Below, one piece after another: positions 1-10,200 of a stretch of DNA of 18,770 bases. The notes beneath the pieces are model-generated. The model worked only from the letters and a program-made list of their open reading frames with translations, had not been told where the DNA came from and did not search any database. Numbering within the stretch: the first letter of the stretch is position 1; every line of letters starts with the position of its first letter. The translations under genes and the position numbers were made by a program. The DNA is from Methanobacteriota archaeon. GTDB taxonomy: Archaea > Halobacteriota > Syntropharchaeia > JACQPP01. The stretch covers positions 1 through 18,770 of the forward strand of contig JACQPP010000003.1 in NCBI GenBank assembly GCA_016207465.1, given 5' to 3'.

Positions 1-80
1 CCTCGCCGGGGGCTCGGGGGTCACGGTGGATAGAGATGCGCGGGGCGGTTCTAAAAGTCTGCGGTCCCTGTGCGGCCCGG
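1..80. other. Region downstream of the coiled-coil gene; no confident gene
   Basis: Eighty bases between the TGA at 81-83 and the left edge. On the minus strand there is a short T run (CTTTTAG at about 51-57) but no convincing stem-loop. A GTG at 24-22 opens a frame of 8 codons (V-T-P-E-P-P-A-R) to the edge. It could begin the next gene, but nothing confirms it. Confidence 0.3.
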
Positions 81-1214
81 TCAGCCTCCCAGCTGCCGGT
101 GTATCTGCCGGAGTTCCTGTTCCTTCTTGTTGACCATGGCATGGTAGGTGGCCTCGGAGATGGAGCCCTGGTCCTTGTAGCGCTTGAGGATTTCGATGGT
201 GGTGCCGATTTCGGTCCGGTTCTTTTCGAGGGTCTCGCGGTGGTCCGGGGCGGGTGCGGGGCGGGGGGGGCGGCCGCGGCCCGCGGGCGAGCCGCCGGGG
301 GGGGTGAGGAGGGGGCCGAGGCGGCGCTCGAGGTCGGCGACCTCTCCCAGGAGCCTCTTCTGGAGTTCTTCGAGGTCGCGGAGTGCGACTCCGGGGGGCT
401 TGGCCTGGAGTTGGCGCTGGAGTTCCTGGACCTGGGATTGGAGGTGGAGTTTGAGGCTGCGTGTCTCCTCGCGGAGGCTCTCGATGCCCTGGGTGAGTTC
501 GCCGGTGCGGAGTTTCTTGAGGTCCTCCTTGCGCTCGTCGAGGAGGGTCTTGAGGCCCTTGACGTCCTCCACTTTCTGCATGACGTTCTTGGCGAGGTTT
601 TCGAGGTCCTCTTTGCGGGCGGCGCGGATAGTGTCCACTTTGACCTTGTCCACGTCCTTGGCGAAGTCTTTGAGGAGTTTTTCGAATGCCTCCATGCGGC
701 TGTTCATCTTGTCCACAGAGTATTTCTTCTGGGTGTCGATGAACATGGTCTCGACGCGGTCGGCGTGGCGCTTGGAGTTCTCCTCGATTCTCTTGAGGGT
801 GGCGAGGTCCTTGCGCATCTCCTCGCTCATCTTCTGGAGGGACTCGACGCCGCGGAAGAGGCTCATCTGGCGGCGGTTCTCCTTGACCTCGTCGGAGATT
901 TTGGTGAAGATGGCCTCGTAGGTGTCGAGCTTGGCCTTGAGGGCCTCGGTTTTGGCGTCCTGGCGGCGGATTTCCTTGAGGAGGGTGTCGGGCTGTACCT
1001 TCTCGACGAGGTCGGTGGCCTTCTGGGCGGTGTGGACGATTTCACGCATCCGCTTCTCCAGGTCGGCTACGAGGGTCTTGAGTTCGCCCATGCGCTCGCT
1101 CATGGCGATGATTTTGTCGTTGGAGGCTTTGCGGGCCTCGTTGAGGGCTTCCACCTGGGCCTTGAGGCGTTCCACTTCGGCCTCGATGTTGACCGCCACC
1201 GGTTGGGGGGGCAT
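81..1214 (-). CDS. Cytosolic coiled-coil protein, putative partner of the giant ATPase protein
   Basis: The product has 377 residues, ATG at 1214 and TGA at 81-83. The start lies 3 bases after the giant gene's TAA (TAACCCATG), so co-transcription and probably coupled translation are expected; I see no Shine-Dalgarno-like sequence before it. Residues 9-300 are almost wholly charged heptad-like helix (rich in E, K, R and L), predicted to form long coiled coils with short breaks. Residues 301-326 are a Pro/Gly/Arg-rich linker. Residues 327-377 form a small helical end with the motif 'EILKRYKDQGSISEATY', which resembles the short helical hairpins (SHOCT-like: Leu-Lys, Gly, Ile-Ser/Thr-x-x-Glu-Tyr/Tyr) found at the ends of many prokaryotic proteins. 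There is no signal peptide or membrane segment, so it is probably cytosolic. Inference: it binds the equally charged coiled-coil tail of the upstream ATPase. I cannot assign a named family. Confidence 0.9.
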   Translation of the reverse strand: MPPQPVAVNIEAEVERLKAQVEALNEARKASNDKIIAMSERMGELKTLVADLEKRMREIVHTAQKATDLVEKVQPDTLLKEIRRQDAKTEALKAKLDTYEAIFTKISDEVKENRRQMSLFRGVESLQKMSEEMRKDLATLKRIEENSKRHADRVETMFIDTQKKYSVDKMNSRMEAFEKLLKDFAKDVDKVKVDTIRAARKEDLENLAKNVMQKVEDVKGLKTLLDERKEDLKKLRTGELTQGIESLREETRSLKLHLQSQVQELQRQLQAKPPGVALRDLEELQKRLLGEVADLERRLGPLLTPPGGSPAGRGRPPRPAPAPDHRETLEKNRTEIGTTIEILKRYKDQGSISEATYHAMVNKKEQELRQIHRQLGG

Positions 1215-1217
1215 GGG

Positions 1218-4200
1218 TTATTCGCGTAGTGTGCTTTCGAACTTATTTAATCTTTCGCGTAGGTCCTTGATGGCCTCGTCGGTGGGGGATATGCGGGTAA
1301 TCTCGAGGTCGGCCTTGAGGCGCTCCATTTCGAGTTCGTGGACGAAGGTGTCTTTGCCGGCCTTGCGGCGCTCGTCGAGGAGGTCGGCGGCGGTCTGGAA
1401 GGCCTTCTCGAGGCGGCTCAGTTTGACCTCGGTGCGCATCTCTTTGCCCTCCTCGGCGAGGGTCTCCTCGGGAGGGGCGGGGGTCGGGGCGGAGGTCCCG
1501 GTTTCCTTGGTCTCGCGCTTGGGGGGGGTCTCGCCGCGTTTGTCCCATTCGCGTTTGAGGCCGCTGGAGACGGAGTCGAGGTAGAGGTCAATCATGTCGA
1601 AGGCGCCCTTTGTGAGTTTGCTGGCGGCCAGGTCCAGTTCGGTCTCGGTGTCGAAGACGTCGACGCCCCGTTGTTTGAGGGCCTCGACCTGGAAGCGCAT
1701 CTCCTCGACTTTCTTGTCGTAGGCGGCGTATTTCTCGAGTTCCTCGTCGGTGAGGCGCATGGGGCGGTGGAGGAGGGGCCGGAAGGTGATGAAGAAGGGC
1801 CGGCCCTTGTTGTATTCGGAGAAGGCGAACATGCCGGTGCCCACGGCCTCGCGGACGACGGAGACGGCCACGTCCTCCCCGTATTTGGTCTTGATGCGGT
1901 TGAGGTCCTCCTCGTAGCGGGTGCGCATCTGGATTTCCATGCCGATGTTGGCGCGGGCCTCGCCGACGAAGTCGCTGAGGACCTGGCTGACGAGGACCAT
2001 GCCGAGGCCCCACTTGCGGAACTCGCGGGCGCCGCGCTCGATGAGGAGGAGGCCGTCGCCCTTGGCCCCGAATTTTTGGAGGAGGCGGTGGACCTCGTCG
2101 AAGACGATGAGGGCCTGGAGTTCTTTGGTCTCGGGGAGCTGGGCGCGGAATATCTCGCGGAGGTTGTTGGCCACGAAGGCGTCCACGCCGGTCTGGACGC
2201 GGTTGAGGGTGATGACGGTGATTCCGGGGCGGGAGAGGAGTTCTTGGATGTCCAGGATTTCGTCTGGGTTCTCGATGATTTTGATGCGTCCGTCGAAGCC
2301 CTGGGCCTCCTTGATGCCGAACTGGGGGTATCTCTTGAGCATCTCCTCGTCCTCGCACTTGCGGAGGAATCCGGTCCACTGGGCGGTGGGGTCGAAGACG
2401 ATGACCCGCTTGCCCTTGAGGAGGGCCTCCTCGACGATGACCTGGGCGGCGACGCTCTTGCCTCCGCCGGTGCCCCCGGCGACGAGGAGGTGGGTGGCGA
2501 AGTCGTTGAGGCGGAGGAAGGCGCGGACTCCGGTCTCGGCCACGTGGCCGGCGAAGGCCGTGTCGTCGCCGGCGGTGGGCAGTTCCTTGTAGTCCACCAT
2601 CTCGACGTAGCGCTTCTTCTGGGCCTGTTTGCGGGCGCGGAGGAGGTAGAGGTATCCCATGACGCCGGTGCCCGAGGCGGCCACGGAGGCGAGGGCCAGG
2701 ATCCAGAGGGGGGCTCCGAGGATGGTGCGGCTCATGAGGGGGATGGCCACGGCGGCGTGGGCGAGGGCCACCACGTCTGTCTCCTTGCCCCGGTCGCTGT
2801 AGGAGGCGGTGGTGCGGATCATGTAGCGCTTCTCGGGGATGTCGGGGGGCACGATGAGATTGAAGACCTGGCTGGTGCGGGTGGTGTCGAGGAGGATGGT
2901 GCGGCTGGCCCGGGCGATGATTTGGAGGCCCTCGGGGTCCACCAGGTCCACGGAGAGGTTGATGTTCAGGGGCTCGGAGCCGAGTTCGGCCAGGTTGACG
3001 AGGGTGGTCTCGATGCTGAGGGAGCCGCCGGGGGCCACCTGGTCCTGGAGGGGGTTGGCGCGGAGGTCGAGGAGCTGGCGGAGGGCGCGGAGGACGCGGA
3101 TGCTCACGGGGATTTCGTTGGTCTTGCCTCCGTTGCTCACGGTCTCCACGAGGATGGAGCCGAAGTAGAGCTGGGGCTTGGTCCCGAAGGGCGCGGAGAG
3201 GGCGAGGTCGAAGACTCCGACTTGGCCCGCCTCGATGCGCTGGTTGCCGGTGGGGATGGTGATGAAGGGGGCCACGTCCCCGGTGGGGGTGGCGCGCATG
3301 GTGACGGTGTGGTTGAATTGGTTGCGGACCCGGAGTTTGGTGCGGGCGGTCTCGCCCTGGAAGAGCTCGACGCTGACGGTTGGGGTCTCGATGCGGAGTT
3401 CCTCGGGGGCCTCCTGGAGCTTGATCACCTTGGGCTTCTTCACTGGAGGGCATCCGCCGGGCAGGGTGGTGGGGGCCAGGGCGGTTGTGGTGGGGGCCGC
3501 GGGCGGGGCGACAGGGGGGGCCGGGGCGATGGCGAAGACGGAGAAGTGGACGTTGGAGGCGTATGCGTTCTCTGCGGGGGCGGGGGGGCATACGGGGCTG
3601 CCTCCTCCTCCGCCGCCGGCAGCGGAGACCGTCGGGGTTGTGGTGGTGGTTGTGGTTGTGGTGGTGGTTGTGGTGGTGGAGCGGAAGGGCACCTGGGCGA
3701 TGGCGAAGACGGAGAAGTGGGTCGTGTTCGCGTAAACGTATTTCTCATTTGTGTTGATGCCGCCCTCCATCTCCTCCCAGGTGCGGTTGGTCTCGTTGAA
3801 CCAGGCGATGCGGACCTCACTGGTGTTGGTGACCCAGGCGGGGAGGGTGTCGTAGTAGATGCGGAGAGTGGCGTTCTGCATGCCCTGGCGGAGGTTGTCG
3901 GTGGCGTTGATGGATGTGAAGTTTCCGGTGAGGTTGAGGTTGGTGGTGTCGTTGGTGGTGCCCTCGGGGCGGGTGCTGGAGCGGATGATGTCCATGCTGG
4001 CCCCCACGTAGTTGCCGTCGGTCTTGGTGGTGAGGGTGAGGTTGACGCGGGCCTTGCGCGCGGTGACTTGGGTGGTGGCGTTCTCGATGCCGGAGAGGGT
4101 GCCGTCCTCCGTGTCGTAGCCGGGGACGAGGTCGGTGATGTTGGTGGGGGTGGTGGCCTTGAAGGTGGTGTTGCGGACGATCATGGTGCCGACGAGTTTG

Positions 4201-7200
4201 TTGCCGGTGACTGTGCTGCCCACGGTGACCTCGTCGAGGACGGCGTTCTTGATGATGGCGTTGCGGAGGATGGAGTTCTTGATGACGCTGTTGATGACGG
4301 TGGAGTTGATGAGCACGGAGTCCTTGATTTCGCTGTCGCTCACGTTGCTGGTGGTGATGTTGCTGGATTTGACCTTGGAGTCGCTGATGTTGGACTCGTA
4401 GATGCGGCTGTCCTTGACCTCGCTGTCGAGGATGCTCCAGCCGCAGAGTTCGCTGGTGGAGACCTTGCTGTTCTCGATGACGGTCTTGCCGGGGCAGGAC
4501 TCGGCGAGGAGGTTTGCGGTGAGGGTGGTGGTGGTGTTGACGGGGGTGTAGTTGGAGGTGGCCCGGAGGGTGATGGTGTGGGTGCCCGGGGTGCCGTTGA
4601 CCTCGACGAGGACGGTGGCGCTGCTCTGGTTCTCCACGATGGCGAAGGACGGGGTGAGGGTGATGTTGACGCCGGAGATGGGGTCGGCGCTCACGGTGAT
4701 GTTCTCGGGGTATTTGTTGCCGATGTTCCGGAGGTGGAGGACGAAGGTGGCGTTCCTGCCCTTGGCCACGGTCTGGGAGGTCTCCTCGGGGTCGATTCGG
4801 ACGCCGCGGATGGGCTTCTCGGAGACGGCAAGGGAGACGTTCTGGCTCTTCTGGGCGTATCCGTTGTCGTTGGCGGCGGCGGTGATGTTGATGGAGTAGA
4901 GGCCCTGGGTGGCGTTGACGGTGAGGGTGATGGTGGCGGGCTTGTCGGCGGCGAGGGTGACGCTGGCGGTCTCGAGGGTGGCGTTGGCGACCCCCTGGGC
5001 GGTGAGGGTGAAGGTGTGCTCGCGGGTCCCCCGGTTTGTGAGGTGGACCTGGTAGATGGTGTCGCGGCCCGCCTCGACGCTGCGGCTGGGCGGGGTCACC
5101 TTGAGGTCGGCGGGGTTCACCACCACGGTGAGGACGGAGACCTCGGCGGTCACCGAGGCGTTGGTGGTGGAGGTGACGTTGACGGTGGTGGTGTGGTCGG
5201 CCTCCCGGGTGTCGCTGAGGGTGAGGGTGCGGCTGGCGCTGGTGCCGGGGTCGAGGGTGAGGTTGGAGGTGTCCAGGGTGGCGGTGGGGGCGGTGGTGTT
5301 GAGGCGGAGGGTGTAGGTCTGGGCCACGGTGCCGTTGTTGGTGATGGTGAGGGTGTAGGTGGCGGCGGTGTTGACCTCGGCGGTCTGGGAGGTCTGGTCG
5401 GCGGCGAGGGCCACCCCGAAGACCTCGACCCCGGTGACCTGGGTGGTGAGGTTGAGGCGCGCGGTGGCGCCGGGCTGGGTGGTGGAGGTGGCGTTGACGC
5501 TCTCCATGCGCGTGCAGTTGCCGCAGGGGGTGTTGTTGACGGTGAGGAGGACCGTGGCCCGCTCGCCGGCGTCGAGGGTCGCGCTGGAGGCGGAGAGGGC
5601 GGCGCTGGTTGAGTTGCTGAAGGCCAGGGCGATGGTGTAGGTGTCGCGGACGTTGCCCAGGTTCTCCACGGTGAGGGTGTAGGTCACCGATGTGTTGGGG
5701 GCTGCGGCCTTGAGGGTGGCGTCGGCGGAGAGGCCCACGCCGTAGTTTCGCACGGTGGTCACGGCGGTCACGGCGGCGAACTTGGAGGCGTCCCCCTCGG
5801 AGACGGCCACCAGGGTCACCGGGTAGATGCCCCCGTCCCCGTCGCTCACGTTGAGGGTGAGGTTCCGGGACTCCCCGGCCCCCAGGGAAACCGCCTGGGA
5901 GAGGCCGAGGTCCACCGAGGCGTTCCCGGCCAGGGGGTTGCTCAGGTTGACCCAGAACCGGTCGAGGGCGTTGCCGGTGTTCTTGAGGGTGATGCGGTAG
6001 GTGGCGTTGGCCCCGGGGTCCACCGTCCGGGTCTCGTTGTCCGAGGACAGGCTGACCCCCCGGACGACCCCGGAGGATACCATGGTCTTGACGGTGACGC
6101 TCGCGGTCTTGGAGGAGTCCGTTGCGTCCGTGGCCGTCACGGTGGTGAAGTAGGTGCCGTCCACGCCGGCCCGCACGTTGAGCCGCACGACGGTGAAGGT
6201 GTCGTTGGCCAGGGTCGCGCCGGATGCGGAGAGGCCGGAGACGGTTCCCGAGGCCGCCGTGAGGGTAAGGGTGTAGGTGTGGCTCCGGAGGCCGGTGTTG
6301 AGGATGGTGAGGTTGTAGGTGGCGTTGATGCTGCTGTTCACCGTCTGGCTGGTGCTGTCGGCCAGCATCTCCACCGAGCGCACCACCGAGAGGGTGACGG
6401 CGGCCGTGGAGGTCCTGGCGGGGTCGCCCTGGCTGGAGGCCGTCACCACTGCGGAGTAGCTCCCCGCGGTCCCGTGGCCGAGGGTCAGCAGCACGTCGCC
6501 GGAGGCCCCGGCGGCCAGGGCCACCGTGGTGCGGTTCAGGGTGGCCGTGGAGGCCGACGCGCTGGTGACGTTCACCGACACGGTGTCATAGACGTTGCCC
6601 CCGTTGGTGATGTTCAGGAGGACGTAGGCGTTCTGGTTCTGCTCGGCCTGCACCAGCGAGCGGTTCGCGGCGAGCCGCACGCTCTGCACGGCCCCCGGCT
6701 GGGTGACCCGGAAGCTCTGGTTCGGGGTGGCCGCCCAGTTCCCGGCGGTGTCGTTGTACCAGATGCGCCAGCCCACCACCCGCCCCGCCACCACCGAGCT
6801 GTTGCTCCAGGTGAAGTTGCTCCACACCCAGAGGTTCGAGGTGTTCCCCGAGAGGTTCAGGCTGCTCACGTTGCCCCAGGCGCCGGTCTCGTTGGTCTCC
6901 AGCCGGGCGTAGGAGAGCCGCAGGTTGTCCCGCGCCTGGGCGTAGAGCGCCACCTCCGCCCCCTGGGCGGGGGTCGAGTTGTTCGTCCCCGTGGAGCGGG
7001 TGACGGGGGCGAGGGTGTCCCGGCCGGAGAGGGTGGAGGAGTAGATGGACCAGGAGCCGGTGTCGTTGGTGGACCAGTAGGCCCAGAGGGTCGCGTTGGC
7101 GTCCAGCATCAGCCAGGGATACAGGTCGTTGGCGTTGCTGGTGGAGACCCGCTGGGGGGTGGACCAGAGGAGGCCGTCGGTGGAGTTCGCCGCCCATACA

Positions 7201-10200
7201 TCGTAGTAGCCCGATGCCAGGGTCTCCCAGGCCGCCCAGTAGACGCCGGAGCCGTCCTGGGAGAAGACGGGCTCTTGGTCCGGGTTGGAGTTCACCGTGA
7301 CCCGCACCGGCGTGGCCCAGGAGAGGCCGTCCGCCGAGTGGGATGCGAAAATCTCCCAGTCCCCGGTGCGGTTCGTGGACCAGGTCATCCAGTAGATGCT
7401 CGCGTTGTCCTGGTAGAGCGAGGGGGAGGCGTCGGCGGCGTCGTGGCTGCCCACCGCCACCGGGGTGGACCAGTTCACACCGTCCGCCGAATAGGCCACG
7501 TAGATCTCGTCGTTCCCCGTGCGGTCCGAAACAAAGGCCAGCCAGAGCCTCCCCTCGCTGTCCCGCAGGAGGGAGGGCTGGGTGTCGCTGGAGTTGTTCC
7601 GCGTCGCGTTGACGGCGGTGGACCAGGCGACGCCGTTGGTGGAGGAGGAAACGTAGGCCTCCCAGTTGCCGCTTTCCAGGCTGGCCCACGCCACCCAGAG
7701 GCGCCCCGTGCCGTCCTCCACCAGCGAGGGGTAGCGGTCGTCCGACGAGTTGTTGACTCCCAGGGCCCACGGCGCGGACCAGGCGACGCCGTCGGTGGAG
7801 TTCGCGATGAGAACCTCGTCGGTGGCATTGGTGTCGGCCTGCTGGGCGCTGAGCACCATCCAGTAGCGGCCCCCGGCGCTGTGCAGCACCGAGGGGGTGT
7901 AGTCCGGATAGGCGGTGTTGAGGTTCGAGGCCGGCAGGCTCCATCCCGACACGTTGAAGGAGGCCGGGGAGGTGACGTTGGTGTAGCCGCTGCGGTTCGC
8001 ATAGAAGGTGAGGTTGTACTGTCCCGTCAGGCTGGTGTTGGCATAGGTGCCGTTGTAGGAGCCGTTGGTGCCGGTGAGGTTCACCCAGGCGATGCTCCCG
8101 TCGGGCCTCTGGGCCCGCACGAAGACGTCGGCGGTGGTGGGGGCCCCGGTGCCGTCCTGCAGCGTGGCCGAGAGCACGGCGCCCTCCGACACCCCGTAGA
8201 GGGACCGGTCACTGGAGACCGCGACCAACACCAGCACCCCCGCCTGGGCGTTCACCGTCCAGGAGACCGTGCCGCTGGTTCCATTGACGTTGGTGGCGTT
8301 CACCGCCACCGTGTGGTTGCCCGCCGCGAGCAGCAGGGTGATGTTGTCGTAGTTCACCGACTGGTTCACCCCGTCCAGGAACCAGGACCACTGGAGGATG
8401 GTCTGGTTGGCGGTGGCGTTGAAGACCACGGTGTCCAGGGCGCTCACGTTGAGGGTGGTGTTGTTGCTGGCGGTGCGGTTGTTGGACCAGGAGGCGATGC
8501 CCGGGCCGAAGGCCACGGTGACGGTCCAGGTGACGCTGGAGGTGTTCCCATTGGCGTTGGTCCCATTGACCACCAGGGTGTGGGTCCCGGCGGCAAGGGA
8601 GGGGGTCAGGCTGGAGGCGGAGGAGCCCAGGAGGGCGCCGTCCAGGTACCAGCGCCAGGTCACCGACTGGTTCGAGGAGACATTGAACGTGACACTCTCC
8701 GTGCCGTTGACGCTCAAGGTGGTGGTGGCGTCCCCGGTCTTGGTGTTGCCCCATCCGGTGACGACGGGGGCGCTCCCCTGGATGTTGAAGGTGGAGATGT
8801 TGCTGGCCCCCAGGTTCCCCGCGGCGTCGCGGTAGTAGATGCGCCAGCCCACGGTGCCCGGCCCCACGCTGGCGTTCTGCCAGGTGAAGTTGGACCAGGT
8901 CCAGGTCCCCAGGGTCCCGAGGTTGAGGGTGGTGTAGTTGGCCCACGACCCGGTCTCGTTCGTCCCCAGCGTTGCGTTGGAGAGTTCGTTGGAGTCGAAG
9001 CCCTGCGCGGAGAGGAGGATGGAGCCGCCGGGCAGGATGGTGGAGACGTTCTGCGCCTCGCCGGCCGCCTGCGGGGTCTCCTTGTCAATGCGCACCGTGG
9101 CCGAGACCACCGCCTCCACGTTCCCGAGGAGGTCCGAGGAGTTGAACCTCACGTAGCGGATGCACACCGAGCCCACAGTGCAGGAGACGCTCACGATGGT
9201 CCCCGAGGTGGCGGGGGTGCAGGCGTTGCTGGTGTCCACGCAGTATTTCGTGGTGGCCACCCCGATGCCGTTGTCCACCGGGGTCAGGGTGACGGTCACG
9301 TCGGCGTTGGTCCAGTTGGCCGGGGCGTCGTGGGCGGTCACGGGCGGGGCGCGGTCAATGCGGATGTTGTACCCGCTGGTGTTGGTGGCGTTGTCGCTGT
9401 TTCCCGAGCCGTCGGTGGCGTTGACCCGCACCGTGTAGTTGTCATCGCTCACGCCGGACATGGGGATGGTGCCGGTCCACTGGGCCCCGTTGTAGGAGAG
9501 GGCAACCCGCGAGGCCGACTGGTTCCCGCTGATGTTCTGCAACGTGGCTTCAACGTAGACCACTCCGTTGCTGTCCGTCACGGTGGCGCTCACGGGGATG
9601 TTGGTGGTGGTCTCGTTGAACCCCATGGGGAAGTTGATGGCCACCGAGGGGACGGTGCGCTCCACCTGGATGTTGAGGCCGCTGGTGTTGGTGGCGTTGC
9701 TGGAGGTGCCCGCGGTGTCGCTGGCGTTCACCCGCAACGTGTAGTTCCCGTCGCTGATGCCCCCGATGCTGATGGTGCCGGTCCACTGGCTGGTGGCGCC
9801 CACCCGGGCGTGGGCGACGCGGGTCGCCGAGAGGTTGCCCGAGGCGTTGCCGAGGGCCGCTTCCACGTAGGCCACGTCGCTGGGGTCGGTCACCGTGGCC
9901 GAAACCGGGATGCCGAGGCCGGTGACGTTGAAGGTCCCGGGGAAATTGATGGCCACCGCGGGCCCGGCGCGGTCAATGGCGATGGTGGAGGCCCGGGTCT
10001 CGTTGTTGTCGTTGCCCAGGTTGTCCGAGGCGTTCACGTAGAGGGTGTAGTTGCCGTCGGAGATGTTGCTGTCCACGACAATGGTCCCGGTCCACTGGGC
10101 CCCGTTGAAGGCGAGGGGGGTCCGGGAGACAGTGATGTTGCCCGCGGTGGCGTTGGAGAGGACGGCCTCCACGTAGGCGACGCTGCTGGTGGCGTCGGTG

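Noticed and set aside
36..1229. Plus-strand open frame of 397 codons over the coiled-coil gene
   Set aside because: It is the mirror of the coiled coil (Leu/Glu/Val/Gly/Phe-rich). The minus strand has the operon-like position and a plausible protein.
1338..5612. Plus-strand open frame of 1,424 codons
   Set aside because: It is antisense to the ATPase, neck and CARDB-like stalk. The composition is dominated by Gly, Glu, Val and Asp, with no recognisable fold, while the minus strand here encodes clear motifs.
7020..7930. Active sialidase
   Set aside because: Only Asp-box-like turns are present. I could not identify the arginine triad, the Tyr/Glu pair or the Asp acid expected in an active enzyme.
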